Assembly (NCBI GenBank): GCA_006176705.1
Contig: QRFJ01000385.1
Location: 607,607-671,606, forward strand
DNA length: 64,000 nt
Reading direction: 5' to 3'
From: Cocos nucifera
Lineage: Eukaryota > Streptophyta > Magnoliopsida > Arecales > Arecaceae
Made by a program: the position numbers and the translations under genes. The notes under the pieces are model-generated. The model was given only the letters and a program-made list of their open reading frames with translations, was not told the origin of the DNA and made no database searches. This document shows, piece after piece, positions 24,400 through 37,300 of this stretch (its first letter is position 1; every line of letters starts with the position of its first letter).

Positions 24400-26662
24400 T
24401 GTTAGATATATGTGCCCTTGAAGCCAGATTGGTTGACACTTGTAATATACTTTTAAGGGTAAAATTATAATTTGAAAATATCTGTGATACATTTGAAAGT
24501 GTCCGTGATACATCCCTTGAGTTAATGGCAATGATAGTTCATATTTTTAAGAGTTGAAAATCTAAGACATGAATTTTCATTATTAACTCATAAAATGCTT
24601 TCGACCGTAGGATCATCATGAGGATGGTGATTGATCCGAAAGGTTAGTGTACGATCGCTTCTTTAGGGTAGATGAGTCTTGAGTCTATGGTGTAGAGACA
24701 TCAGAGTGAGAGTACTGATACTCATTAGAGAACGAGGACATTGAGTGTGACCATCTCGAGCAGTCATGAGGAAGTCTACCTTCTCATCGATGACTGGCTC
24801 GAAGCTGCAGTGGTGTGTCTGGTTCTTTGATCTGAGGTGCATCGATAGTTCACCTTGAGGGTGTTGTAGTTTGACTACACCATAACTCGATCTCCTAGCC
24901 ATTCAAAACCTCGAGGTGTATGTTGGCTATAGTATGTTCATTGTAGGAATTGGATTGTACTAATTGGCAATCTATCTACCTCGGTAGATAAGGAGTAGCC
25001 CTATGATGATCATAAGAATCAAGTCCATAAGCCCATGGCAATGGTAGAGTGAAATAATAGAAAGAGTTTCTATTAGGGTTTTCACATTGGACTTGAATCG
25101 AATGATTAATTCATATGACGAAAATTAGGATTTGACGAGATCACTTTAACCCTAATCCAATCCGAGCTCAAGATAGAGGAACTTAATCATATAGAAAACT
25201 GCATCGAGAGGTTCACTTTTAGTTCTGATGGATTGCCATCATATGCTGGTAGGTGTCATTGGTGGATTTTGGGAGCAATTAGAATGATTTGGATGATCGA
25301 TCATACTAGTTGTCTGAATCAGAAAAATTCTAATCTATCGAAAGATGTTTCGATGACATCGATGATAAAGATCATGACATATCCCATTACCATACAGAGC
25401 TGAACCTAACTAGGTCAAACAAATAAAGATTTAGATCTGGATATCATCAATTGGATTAACCCAGTTCAATTCATTTGAATTCGATTCAATTAGGTTCAAG
25501 AAAATCGTGCTACCACATGATTGAGCCTAATGTTCTCCTTTAACAATCATTAAACTTATCTCGACTGAGCCAAATATGTTTGGGGTCGCTCAAAAACCTT
25601 TACTTGGTTTGACTAGAGCTTGTCCAGGTCAAAAAAGAATTGTCTTAATTTATGAGATAAATTTGAGACAACACCTGCCATTTTTCGTCATCTGCTAAAT
25701 CTTATCTTTGGACTTTGGTCAAATGTTGACCTTCGGTACTTAGACATCTGCTAATATGTCATGCACCCATAGGAGAGAACCTTGGCCCTTGACCCCCTAC
25801 TAAAAAGCAGACAGACAAAGGGCGCATGCCTAAGGAGGCATGCACCCCATGAGGATAAAGTTTGGAGTCCCATACAGATGGGACTCCAGTTACTTTAGAA
25901 AATCAACCTAGATGGTGCCAAGAAGACTTGTTTGACCCAATCTTGGCACCATCTAAGGAGAGTTTTGAGGGACTCTAATCTGATTAGATCAGACGATGTT
26001 ATCCCATCAATTAAATTTTGATCTGATTGCATAAAGGATCGTGATTGGCCGGGATGATGTGGCACTGCATGGCACAGTAGGATCTATATAAACCCTATCT
26101 GCGCCTAGAATTATGAGCTTCTATCTTTAGCCCATGCCACAAAGCTTTTCTCCCTCTTTCTCCATGCCACCCTCTAGTCCTCTCTCTCCTTTCCACGCCC
26201 AAGAGGTTTTGGGCATGAGTTAGGTGCGATCCAAGCAAGTGAAAGGCGACAGGAAAGGAAGAAGACAGTACTATTGCAAGAGACAATGATTATTCTTCAA
26301 AAGAGTTTTTGAAGACTTTCAAGATCAGACTTAGATCAAATTTTTGGAGAATTGATTAAGAAGGAGAAGATCTCTAGATACTGTCTGAGAGGATACCGGT
26401 AGAGGTCAGGCACTTGCATGGCTACGTCCAGAACCTCAGGCAAACATCAAGATCATCACAGGATAATCAGATTATCCAAAATAAAGGTATAATTAAATTA
26501 TATTTAATTTAATTTTTATTTTATTTTATTTTATTAGATCAATAAGATCAGATCTGAAGTGTCTCAAATTTGATTAGGATCTTAGAGAAAAATTTTTGAA
26601 ATCCCTCTTGATCCAATCAGATCTGAATGAACCTGACCCAGAAAACATGATTTTTTCCATTA
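24400..26662 (+). repeat. Copia B 3' LTR (2263 bp)
   Basis: Begins TGTTAGATATATGTGCCC just after the purine tract and ends CCATTA (mutated CCTTCA). TATA box TATATAAA near 26086. Two TTGAC cores remain near 25720-25735. The short antisense ORFs within it are shadows. Confidence 0.92.
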
Positions 26663-27085
26663 AGGAGAGTGACAGGTGGGTAAGTCTAATAAGCTCACAA
26701 CTGATGGAGGGCCGAATGAAGTTCAGCCATACTCACAGACTCCCTCTGAGTGCAAGCAAACCTGAACTCCTCCTCGAGCTCATCGTTAAAGAAGCTCCGA
26801 CAGAAGGGCACGAAGAAGTTCTCACTCCAAAAGATTTCACAACTATGCCTCCCTCAATGCTCCAAAAGTATAAGTATTGATGGAGATCAAGGAGCAAGTA
26901 CCGAGGCTTGAAAGGATGCGTACTCACCTTGACAAGCACAATCCTAACAAGTACTGTCTCTACCATCGTAACCACGGTCATGATACTGAAGAATGCATTC
27001 AACTCCAAGATGAGATCAAGGAGCTCATCAAAAGAGGCCGACTGGATCGATTCCTCAGACGTCCGCCTAAAGCAAGATAAGATTG
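26663..27085 (+). pseudogene. Tat element A, gag C-terminal part with zinc-knuckle-like motif
   Basis: Continuation of A's gag after copia B. In the frame open at 26877-27080 it encodes a conserved block typical of Tat gag: 'RLERMRTHLDKHNPNKYC' followed by the His/Cys motif 'CLYHRNHGHDTEEC' and 'LIKRGRLDRFL'. The upstream part (26667-26870) is interrupted by stops. The same block occurs in D at 40279-40450 on the minus strand. Confidence 0.8.
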
Positions 27086-28488
27086 ACCGAGGGCACTATC
27101 GTAGCCAGAACCACTAAGGAGGAAGGAACAACAAGAAGATTGACCGTCCTTCAACATCATCAACACTATCTCTGGGGGACTTCGACAAGAAGAGACCAGT
27201 AGATCTGAGGGATCAATGAAGAGATAAAGGATTGAAGAACTCATAACCTTCACTGAGGTAGATGCACGGAGAGTATAGTTTTCACACAATGATGTGGTTG
27301 TAATCTATTTAAATATAGCAGACTATGATGTACGTGACATTCTAGTTGATAATGTAAGTTTGGCTAACGTCTTGTTTTATGATGCTTTCTCCAAAATGTC
27401 AATATCTAATAGTCAGCTTGGTTCAATAGACTTCCTACTAGTAGGCTTCGCTGGTGCTACAGTACTAGTTGAAGGTTTAATAACTCTAGCTATGGCTGCA
27501 GGGCAATATCCAAAATAATCCAAAGTGTAGGTGGATTTTCTGGCAGTAAAGGCTCCCTCTGCTTATAATTGAATCCTCGTCCGACCTGGTCTCCAGGTAG
27601 TGGTGTCAACTTATTATTTGAAGATGAAGTTTCCAACAAGTTATGGGATCGGAGAGGCCAAGGGAGATCAAGCTCTGGCCAGGCACTGCTACTCAATTGC
27701 CCTGCAAAAGGAATCGACCCTTGTCCTATCGATGGGTTAGATGTTTGGGATGACCTCATAGAAGAAAGGGAGGAATCGATGGAAGATCTTATCTTAGTCC
27801 CTATGAATGATGGGAATGTGGAGCACATGGTATAGATTGATTCCAATCGAACTAATGGGATATGAGAGTAGCTCATCGAATTTCTTCGAAGAAATGCAGA
27901 TGTTTTTGCCTGGATCCCTATGGACATGCAGAAAATTGATGCGAAAGTCATGGAGCATCGTTTGGCTATTGATCCAAAATATTGGCCAATGAAAGAAAAG
28001 ATGTGGAGCCATGCCTCAAAGAGATAGAAGGCAATTGTAGAAGAAGTTGACAAGCTCCTTAAGACTGAATTCATCTGAGAAGTCAACTATCTAAACTGGA
28101 TCTCCAACATCATACTCATCAAAAAGGCAAACGGTAAATGGAGAATGTGCATAGATTTCAAAAAACTGAATAAAGCCTGCCCAAAAGATAGCTACCCTCT
28201 ATCCAGAATTGATTAACTAGTGGATGCAACTTTGGGCCACGAGCTCCTCACTTTCATGGATGCCTTCTCTAGCTATAATCAAATTCGGATGGCACCAGAG
28301 GATGAGGAGAAAATTGCTTTTATTACTGATCATGGTCTTTACTATTATAGGATAATGCTTTTTGGGCTAAAAAAAGTAGGAGCAATATACCATCGCCTGG
28401 TCAATAAGATCATCAAGGAGCAAATCGGCCGCAACATAAAAGTGTATATAGATGACATGCTTGTCAAGAGCCGAACTTCAATAAAACA
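27086..28488 (+). pseudogene. Tat element A, protease and reverse transcriptase (N-terminal two thirds)
   Basis: Protease: near 27330-27390 the frame reads 'ILVDNVSLANVLFYDAF'; the usual family motif has Gly after Asn, so the active-site loop is altered to Asp-Asn-Val-Ser. RT: conserved blocks are visible from about 27940 ('HRLAID'), 28100-28200 ('GKWRMCIDFKKLNKACPKD'), 28250-28300 ('FMDAFSSYNQI') and the catalytic 'YIDDM' at about 28444-28458. Stops interrupt the frame near 28027, 28077 and 28213. The gene is cut at 28488, shortly after the catalytic Asp pair, by element D, and resumes at 49889. Confidence 0.82.
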
Positions 28489-29370
28489 TGTTGGTGCGAA
28501 ATCTAATTACCGTCGGAGAAGTGCTGGAGTCAAAGAAGATTAGGTCGCCGTCAGTGATCTGCAAAATAAGTCTCATCTAGAGCTCGGGATGGTGGCTCTG
28601 ATAAGATCCTCTGACGGTCAAGTTAGCTTTTTCGGCCAATAGAAATAGAGTGCTCAGTCAAGAAAGTTGTAGAGTTTTTGAGAGGGAGAAGAGAGCCTAG
28701 AGAAAATGTATCTAGAGGGTCCCTTTTATAGATGGAGCCTATAACAAACTGATAGTGATAGCCATAACTGTTGGGTAGTAGGCCGCTCGGAGTCACATGC
28801 AGTTTGTTACGGAAAATAGTATTTGTTGTCATGAGATGCTAGTCCATTTGAGATTTGATAGTCAAAGTTTGGAGGGATGGGCATCGATTGGTGATGACCT
28901 TTAAGCTGTATCAATTCTAGAAGAGTTCGAACTCCCCTAAGATAGTCCGGGTGTGGGTCGATTCATGCCACGTACGAGACCGAACTCGTGCGGAGACCTT
29001 CTTGGATGACTATGGGGAGTTCAGCCATTGGAGGAGTCCAAAAGGAGTTCGGCTGCTAGAGGAGTCTGGGAGGAGTTCGGCCGTTGGAGGAGTTCGGGAG
29101 GAGTTTGGCCATTAGAGAAGTCTGGAATGAGTTCGATCATAGGAGGAGTTCGACCGCTGGAGGAGTCCAGAAGAAGTTCGACTGTGGGAGGAGTCTGAGA
29201 GGAGTTTGACTGTTGGAAGAGTCTGGAAGGAGTTCGATCGCTGGAAGAGTCCGAAAGGAGTTTGACTGCTAGAGAAAGAATTTTTGATCGAAGCTCTTCC
29301 ATGATTACCAGTTACATTAGGCTAAACATCAGACTGGACTTCGATGGGAGCAGAATTTATCCCCAGTAAT
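28489..29370 (-). repeat. Element D 3' LTR (about 882 bp)
   Basis: Left edge TGTTGGTGC (LTR end, reverse strand); right edge ...CCCCAGTAA next to a purine tract on the minus strand. TATAAAAGGG lies at 28721-28730 (minus). A 28-bp minisatellite lies at 29014-29280. The exact right edge is uncertain by about 3 bases because the terminal TG is mutated. Confidence 0.82.
29014..29280 (-). repeat. 28-bp minisatellite in D 3' LTR (about 9-10 units)
   Basis: Head-to-tail units built on 'ggagttcggccgctggagg' with a 28-bp period. One or two units are shortened, for example at 29130-29150. The array is roughly twice as long as in the A LTR. Confidence 0.82.
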
Positions 29371-29959
29371 AGTCTCCCTGCTTTTGAGTTTGAAATTTGA
29401 AGAAAGGAAGAAAAAAAGACGATGGCCGAAGTTCGGTCCTAAATTCCCATGCTTGTCAGGATGAGACGTTTTGATGTTTGCTGTGTTGGCATCGAAACTT
29501 TCTATGTCTGAAATGAGTCCAAAAATATGGCGCTTTGAATCTCCCACCAAAATTTTGCCATAGGCACGGTGCCATAAAGACTCCGCCCGTCATCGCTTTT
29601 CTATCATGATGAGTGGGACACGCGGCGCACACAGACCGACCAAAGTCGATTTGCAATCATAACTGCTTCATGTTGTCTCTGGCTATTTAAGGCCTTCTCC
29701 TATTGTTCAGAAGTCATCCCTACCTGAGTCATCTTCTTCCTTCAACCCTTGTTCATCTACTTCCCATGGGTCTCATTCTTTTCTCGCCTTCCTGAGCTCC
29801 GAACATCCTTTTAATTGATCCACATTGCATCCATCGTCCTCTCATCCTTCTTGAATAGTTTAGGCTAGTTTTCTAACCCTTCTCTTAGGTTATTCATGCT
29901 TATCATTTCTGGCTCCTTCTCTTCATGATTTTTTTTTTTTTTTTTGGGGGGGGTTTCTC
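29371..29959 (+). other. Upstream region of D antisense ORF, possible promoter
   Basis: Non-coding stretch between the 3' LTR of D and the antisense ORF. A TATTTAA box at 29694-29700 lies about 70 bases before the first ATG (29766) on the plus strand. It includes poly-T and poly-G runs at 29930-29953. It may hold the promoter of the antisense gene; this is inference from position and motif only. Confidence 0.45.
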
Positions 29960-31970
29960 GGGGGTTCATCTTGATCCGAATGTCTTCCGAAACCTTCCAT
30001 TCCATCGGTTCGTAGGGTTCGTCCGAACCAACATTCTTTGATTCTGCACCCTTGATCGAGGTAGAACCTAGGAACATGTCCTGCTCATCTTTTGCTCCAG
30101 ACACCATCCCATCCATCCTTACCTCGGATGATCTTTTCTTGATCCGAATCCAATATGGAATCCCTCTAGAATATGACCTTGAACCCCCAGCTCCGACGAT
30201 CGGATCAGTTCTCCTCCGATCCGTCGATTTTGTTTGTACTTAGAAGCTTTGCGCGTCAAGCTTAGACTCCCGCTGCCCCCATTCGTAGTCTTCCTCTTTC
30301 GATTTTTAAACATCCCTTTCGCATCTGTCATACCGAACTCCTTTTAGTTTGTCATAGATTTTCTCTCCCTCTATTAATTGACCAAAGTCTAGCTGATCAT
30401 TTCACTTTTTAAGAATTTCTATACCTTCAAGTGCCATCCTTCCATGAAGGATTGGTGGTACTTTTTCCTCCAGGTCGGTAAGAAGGGGTTATTGAAAGGT
30501 GCCCCTTCTTTCGTTCACAACTGAAAGAAAAAGTACTTTTTTGTACATTGCCCAACCTTAACATTAGGTCTTTCTTCATGGGGTTACATTAGAGAGTCAG
30601 TTCGTCAAGCTCCTAGCTTAGACAGAGCTGACCTTGATTCCTCCGAACTCCTCTTTTTGACCTTCTAAAGGAACAGACCTTGTTCAACCTGGGTCTGAGT
30701 CCCCATGATCCTACTGGTACATCTTTTGATTTTTGAATCCACATGGTTTCACGCACGTGTATTGCTACTAACCACTCTTCTTTCCTTGCTATAGAAATGG
30801 ATGCACAAGCTACCAAGATGCTTACCAAAGGGCTCTTCACCAAGAAGAGGAAGGAAAAGGTGCAAGAAGATGGCTCAAAGAGGGTGAAGGTCGGTGTTTC
30901 CAGCTCTAGAGTCCCCACCCCCACAACTGCTACATCTGAGATCATCGTCGGTGTCGAGATTGCCCCAATTGCCGAGGTTGACACCGCTAGTGCAAGCCTG
31001 GCACCTTCCATGCCCTCAGGTCCCTCTAGTAGGGATCAGGTTTTAGAGCTTCCAATCAGAAAAGGATAGGAGAGGGAAGAAAAAGGAAAGTTATTATGAA
31101 GACATCCTGCAAGACTCCCTTAGGTGGATCAGATGGCAATGATAGTGAACGAGGGGAGGATCCCTTCGACAACCCGAAGATCGTTCGAGAGCTTGATGAC
31201 AGATTTGCCATGCCCGAGGAGGTGAATCAGATGGCCGACCTAGACCCACAGTAGCTCATCTGGAGTTCTCCTAGAACCATACTCAAGGTGACTGCACCGT
31301 TGCTTGACTCTCTTTTTTTTAACATCAATCGTTTGTTGTAGTTGGGTCACCAGATGCTCTATCACATCAAGAGGGCACATCGTCAGGAGGCGAAGGCACA
31401 GAAGGCCCAAGAGGACCTTCGAGTCGAGGTCTGCCATCTCCAAGAGAGGGTCGACGAGGTCGAGCATCTTGCCAAGGAGAAGGCAACGAACATCGAAAGT
31501 CTTCAGAATGCGCTCCTCGAGGAGGAGCTCACCTCGATCGGACTAAAGACCACCTGGCCCTAGAGGAGAAGAGAAGGAAGGAAGCCAAAAATAGGATCAC
31601 CAAACTGGAGACCCAAATGGTGAAGTCGATCTCGGAGGCAATGACTCGGGCAGTGGAAGAGTTCAAGACCTCTTTCAAGATGCAGAACCTGAATGTCGAG
31701 TTCGACCAGGAAGCATTTATCAAGGGTTTCAAGCTTTACGAAGGCAAGGTAGCCTGAAGGTTCCTCAAGCTTGACCTCGATTTTTTGGAGGAGGAGGAAG
31801 ATGATGTGGAGGTGGGACCGTCTAATGCTGTAGTCGACCTTTTCTTTGACGAGCTTGCTTCTGGCCCATCTAAACCTACCGCAGAGGTGCCCAAGTCAGT
31901 TCGAAAACTTGAGACAGTCGAGAGCGATCCGGCTACACTCTCCAAGGTTGAGATCCTCGAGTAGTTGTAC
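29960..31970 (+). pseudogene. Tat antisense ORF in D (Transposase_28-like), decayed
   Basis: Same protein as at 7751-10435, here on the plus strand because D is inverted. The N-terminal domain starts around 30050, with 'IPSILTSDDLFLIRIQYGIP' visible at 30105-30165; it is then broken by a stop at 30241. The Lys-rich and Ser/Ala-rich linker is at 30790-31070. The coiled-coil part follows at 31342-31740, with 'EVCHLQERVDEVEHLAKEK' near 31421-31480. An acidic segment follows near 31780-31820. It ends about 120 bases before copia E. The relative order and motifs match element A's upstream neighbour, so both come from one family. Function is unknown. Confidence 0.7.
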
Positions 31971-32094
31971 CTTTTTTTTTATGTCTTATACTCAAAAGTT
32001 TTGATTAAATGAAGTAAAAAAAATATTTTCATACCCTTGAGGGCTTTTCATATCTCGAATGCAGTCTCCCACCATCGCTGATCCACTGCCTCAG
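31971..32094 (+). other. Short D sequence between antisense ORF and copia E
   Basis: It matches the reverse complement of 8250-8360 (shared 'gcagtctcccNNC' stretch), so it is Tat sequence downstream of the antisense ORF. No gene seen. Confidence 0.55.
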
Positions 32095-34377
32095 TGAAGA
32101 AAAATCCTGATTTCTCGGACCAGGTTCGTTCAGATCTGATCAGATCAAAAGATATATTTCAAATTTTTTTCTTTTGATCTAGATTAGATCTAAGATGTTT
32201 TAGATCTAATTCTTATTATTTTAATAATTAAAATAAAATTAGATAAATTAAATCAAATTTAATTTACCTTGAAGTGGATAATCCTATTACCCGTTGATGA
32301 TCCTGTAAGTAGCGGAAGCTTCTGGATCTAGCCATGCAAGTGCCTGGCCTCTACTGGTATCCAGTCAGACTAGATTTTGAGATCTTCTTCTTCTCTATCA
32401 CGTCTCCAAAAATTAGATCTGGATCTGATCTAGAAGATCTTCAAAACACCGTTCGAAGATCAGCAGTCGTTCTTTGCAATAGTGCAGCCTTCTAGCTTTC
32501 AGTCGCCTTTCTCTCATCTGGATTGCACCAACCAAGGTCCAAAACTCCTTTTGGATGTGGACATGAGATGGAGAAGGTGGGTTTGGCATGGAGGAGGAGA
32601 GGAGAAGTAGCGTTGGGATGTGGAGAATTGTTATTTTTAATCTTAATTTGAGTTGGGCATAGGGTCTTATTTATAGACTATCTGTGATCCAACTTCTCTT
32701 CTTCCCAACCAATCACAACTCTTTGCGAAATCAGATCTAAATCTAATTGATGGGAATAGAGTCCCCTGGATTCCTCCTTAGAGGGTGCCTAAGATCAGTC
32801 AAAGTTGGTTCTTAGGTGAACTCTAATTGGAATCCAAAAAGGAGATGGAGTCCCTGTCCAATAGGGACTCCTGGGCGCCTCCAGTTTGAGCACACGCCAA
32901 GGGTGGCGTGCGCCCTCCTCCTTGCCAGGTTCTGGCAGGGGGACAGGCCCCCACCAGCTCTCCAATAGGTGCATGACATGTGGTCAAAAGTCAAAGTGTC
33001 AATGGTCAACATTTGACCAGTCAAAGGTAGACTTTTGACCAAAGTCAAAGAACGAGAAATGGCAGGTGACCAAAAATGGCAGGTAATGTCTTACAAAATA
33101 AGACAACCTTTTCTGACTTGGACAACCTCCAGTCAGACCATATGAAGGCCTCTGATTGAGCACAAACTCCTTTGGCTCAGTCAGGACAACTTATTTATGA
33201 TAGTAAAAGAAGAACGTTAGGTTCAATCGAGTGCTAGCACGATTTTCCTTGAACCTAATTGAATCTCATTCAGATCAATTGAACTAGGATCAGTTCAATT
33301 GATGATCACCAGATTCAAACCCTTGTTTGTGTGACCCAGTTAGGTTCAGTTCTGTATGGTAATGGGATATGTCATGATCTCTATCATCGACATCATCGAA
33401 ACTCCTTTCGATGGATCAGAACTCTTCTGATTCGAACAGCTAGAATGATCGATCATCTAAATCATTCTAATTGCTCCCAAAATCCACCAGTGACACCTAG
33501 CAGTATATGGTGGCAACCCATCAGAGCTGAATGCGAACCTCTTGGTGCAGCTACCTGTGTGATTAAGTTCTTCTATCTTGAGCCCCGATCAGATTAGGGT
33601 TAAGGTGAACTCGTCAAACCCTAGTCTCTGTCATATGATGTAATCATTCGATTCGAAGTCCAATGTGAAAATCTAAATAGAAACTCTTTCTATTATTTCA
33701 CTCTGCCATGGCCATGGACTTCTGGACTTGATTCTCATGATCATCATAGGGCTGCTCCTCTACCACCGAGGTAGATAGATTCCATCTTGATGCTATCCAG
33801 TTCCTACAATGAACATGCTATAGCCAACATACACCTCAGGGTTCCATATGGCTAGGAGACCGAGTAATGGTGTAGTCAAACTATAACACCCTCAAGGTGA
33901 ACTGTCCGATGCATCCTCAGGTCAAAGAACCAGACACACTACTGCAGCATCGAGTCAGTCATTGACGAGAAGGTAGACTCCCTAATGACTACTCGAGGTG
34001 GTCACGCTCAGTGCCCTCATTCTCTAACGAGTACCTGTACTCTCGCTCCGGTGTCTCCACACCATAGACTCAAGACTCATCTACTAAAGAGAAGCGATTG
34101 TACACCAACCTTCCGGATCAATCACCATCCTCGTGATGATCCTATGGTCGGGAGCATTTTATGAGTTAATAATGATTATTCATGTCTTAAATTTTCAACT
34201 CTTGAAAATATGAATTATCATTACCATTAACTCAAAGGATGTATCACAGACACTAAATACACATATGTGATAGAAAATAACCCATTTTATTGATATTAGT
34301 CAAAATTATAATTTTGCCCCTAGAAGTGTATTACAAGTGTCAGCCAATTCTGGCTTCTAGGGCACATATATCTAACA
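32095..34377 (-). repeat. Copia E 3' LTR (2283 bp)
   Basis: Right edge (start) TGTTAGATATATGTGCCC at 34377, left edge (end) TTCTTCA at 32095. TATA box TATAAATA at 32668-32675 (minus). Near-identical to LTRs of I and H except for the left 500 bases, which are a little more diverged. Confidence 0.92.
32982..33049 (-). promoter_or_regulatory. W-box cluster in copia E U3
   Basis: Eight TTGAC cores on both strands in about 68 bp, in the same arrangement as 3336-3403 and 54133-54199. Confidence 0.6.
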
Positions 34378-34391
34378 ATCTCCCACTTGTC

Positions 34392-37300
34392 CTAAAGCCA
34401 ATTGGCTACAAGTCTAAGTCCCATCTTCTCAAGGTGGGCTTCGATCTTCTGCTGGCCCAACGGCTTTGTAAGTGGGTCTGCCACATTATCTGTGGAGTTG
34501 ACTCTCTTGACCTCGACATAACCCTTCTCGAGGTAATCGCGGATGAGGTGGTATCGCCGCTCAATGTGCTTGGATTTCTGGTGAGACCTCGGCTCCTTAG
34601 CAAGGGCTATGGCGCCATTGTTGTCGCAGTATAGAGGAATGGCATCTGATGGCATTACTCCAATTTCTGCAGCAAACTTCTTGTACCAGAATGCTTCCTT
34701 CGCAGCCTCTGATGCAGCGATATATTCTGCTTCCATGGTGGAATCTGCTATCACGGTTTGCTTGGAACTCTTCCAGCTGACAGCACCACCATTGCACACA
34801 AACAGACTCCCAGATGTCGACTTTCGATCATCTATATCAGACATGAAATCCGAGTCTGTGTATCCCTGGACTTGGAGTTCTCCATTACCAAAGACCAACA
34901 TCATATCCTTAGTTCTTCTCAAGTACTTAAGGATACATTTCACAGAAGTCCAGTGTTCTTCACCTGGATTTGACTGATATCTGCTTGTGACACTCACAGC
35001 ATGGGCTATATCAGGTCGTGTACATAGCATGGCATACATGAGGCTCCCTATTGCAGAAGCATAAGGGATCTTGCTCATGCGTTCTATTTCCTCAGGTGTG
35101 CTGGGGCACATCTTCTTGGAAAGATGAATACCATGTCTGAAGGGTATTAATCCCCTCTTAGAGTTTTCCATACTAAACCTCTTTAGTACTTTCCTCTATG
35201 TACATCTTCTGTGAAAGTCCTAGCATCCTATTCGGTCTATCCCTATAGACCTTAATTCCTAGAATAAAGGATGCTTCACCTAGGTCTTTCATGGAGAATT
35301 CCTTGGACAACCATAATTTGACTGTCGTCAACATGGGAATATCATTCCCAATAAGGAGGATGTCATCCACGTACAATACGAGGAAGACAACAGCGCTCCC
35401 ACTGACCTTTTTGAAAACACATGGTTCCTCTTCATTTTTGATGAAACCAAACATTTTTGATCACATCATTGAAATGAGTGTTCCAGCTCCGAGATGCTTG
35501 CTTAAGTCCATATATGGACCTTTGCAGCTTGCAAACCTTGTGATCAGTATCACTGGATGTGAAACCTAGCGGCTGTTCCATATAGATATCTTCCTCAAGA
35601 TATCCATTTAAGAATGCCGTATTTTCACGTCCATTTGCCATATTTCATAATCGAAATAGGCTGCAATGGCAAGCAATGTGCGGATGGATTTTAGCATAGC
35701 CACTGGGGAAAAGGTATCCTGATAGTCAATGCCTTCGCATTGACTATAACCTTTTGCCACTAGTCTAGCCTTGAATGTCTCCACATTCCCATCTGCACCA
35801 ATCTTTCTCTTGAAGATCCATTTACACCCAATAGGTACTATACCTTCTGGTGGATCTACCAAGGTCCAGACTTGGTTTGAGTGCATCGAGTCAATTTCTG
35901 ACTGCATTGCCTCTAGCCATTTCTCGGAGTCGATATCTGATATCGCCTTGTTGTAGGTTTTGGGATCATCACCATGAGCACCATTACCTATGAGGAACAT
36001 TTTCTCTACTTTCCTCTGAAATAATACCTAAGTATCTTTCAGGGGGACGGAAAACTCTTTCCGATCTACGAGGTGGAGGAGGTAGTGTTCTTATTGGCTC
36101 AACCTGATTTGGTTCCAATTGGTCCTTAGCTCATTGTACTTGTGAGACTTTCTCATCAAGCTTAATCTGCTTTCCAATGCCGCTATCTTGAATAAACTAT
36201 TTTTCAAGAAAGATGGCATGTCGACTCACAATCACATTGTGGTCTTCTGGAATGTAGAAATAGTATCCTAATGACTCTTTAGGATATCCTATGAATCGAG
36301 CTCTAAAGGACCTAAACTCTAACTTGTCCGCTTGTTGTCTTTTGACATGAGCCGGACAACCCCAAATTCTGAGATGACTCAGACTTGGTTTCTTACCGTG
36401 CCATATCTCATACGGTGTGGTAGGAACGGTTTTAGAGGGAACCCTATTCAGTAGATAAATTGAAGTTAACAATGAATGTCCCCAAAGAAAATCAGGGAGG
36501 TCTGTGAAGCTCATCATGGATCGGAACCATATCCAATAGAGTCCGATTTCTCCATTCTGAAATCCCATTGAGTTGAGGTGTTCCTGGTGGAGTCCATTGA
36601 GAGACTATGCCATTTTCCTTGAGATAGTCTAGGAATTTCCCGGCTAAGGTATTCACCTCCTCGATCTGATCGAAGAACCTTAATGGGTTTTCCAGTTTGT
36701 TTTTCTACTTCATGTCTGAATTCTTTGAACTTTTCAAAAGCTTCAGACTTGTGTCTCATAAGATACACATACCCATACCTAGACAGATCATCGGTAAAGA
36801 TAATGAAGTAGACAAAATTGCCTCTAGCCGGCACATCAAATGGGCCGCACACATCAGTATGTACTAGGGCAAGGAGATCTGTGGCCCTCTCCCCATGTCC
36901 AACAAAAGGGAGTTTAGTCATTTTGCCTTGAAGACAAGATTCACAAGTTGGATATGACTCGAAAGTCAATGGACTCAATAGCCCATTTTTCTCCAATTTG
37001 TTGATCCTATCTTCTGCTATATGACCTAATCTCAGGTGCCATAGATATCTGTCATTTGGACTATCCCTAGGTCATTTGGCATTCACGTTTTGCTCGATAG
37101 TTAGAATAGGTACATCAATATGTAGCTGATAAAGACCATTAATAAGGAAACCATTTGCAATTTTATTTCTTTCATAAAGAATGTTACAATGGTCCTTAAA
37201 GAAGGTAATCACATAGCCTTCTTGTGCTAAGCATGAAACAGAAATCAAATTCCTGCTAGCTGCAGGCACATAATAACAGTCTTTCAAAACTAAGTCTAAA

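Larger units (their letters stand above)
13021..26662 (+). mobile_element. Copia B, complete but old, with nested element C
   Basis: LTR 13021-15288, internal region 15289-24399 (including C at 17125-20435), LTR 24400-26662. The 5-bp duplicates are AGGAG at 13016-13020 and AGGAG at 26663-26667. Both outer ends have mutated from the canonical dinucleotide: the left begins TATTAG instead of TGTTAG and the right ends CCATTA instead of CCTTCA. Gag-pol holds many stops. The two LTRs differ visibly by substitutions and an internal rearrangement near 24470-24500, so the insertion is old relative to E, F and H. Confidence 0.92.

Noticed and set aside
29021..29302. Repetitive Ser/Pro-rich protein on the minus strand (also at 49472-49830)
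   Set aside because: Translation of the 28-bp LTR minisatellite; 28 is not divisible by 3, so the frame drifts and no coding constraint is expected.
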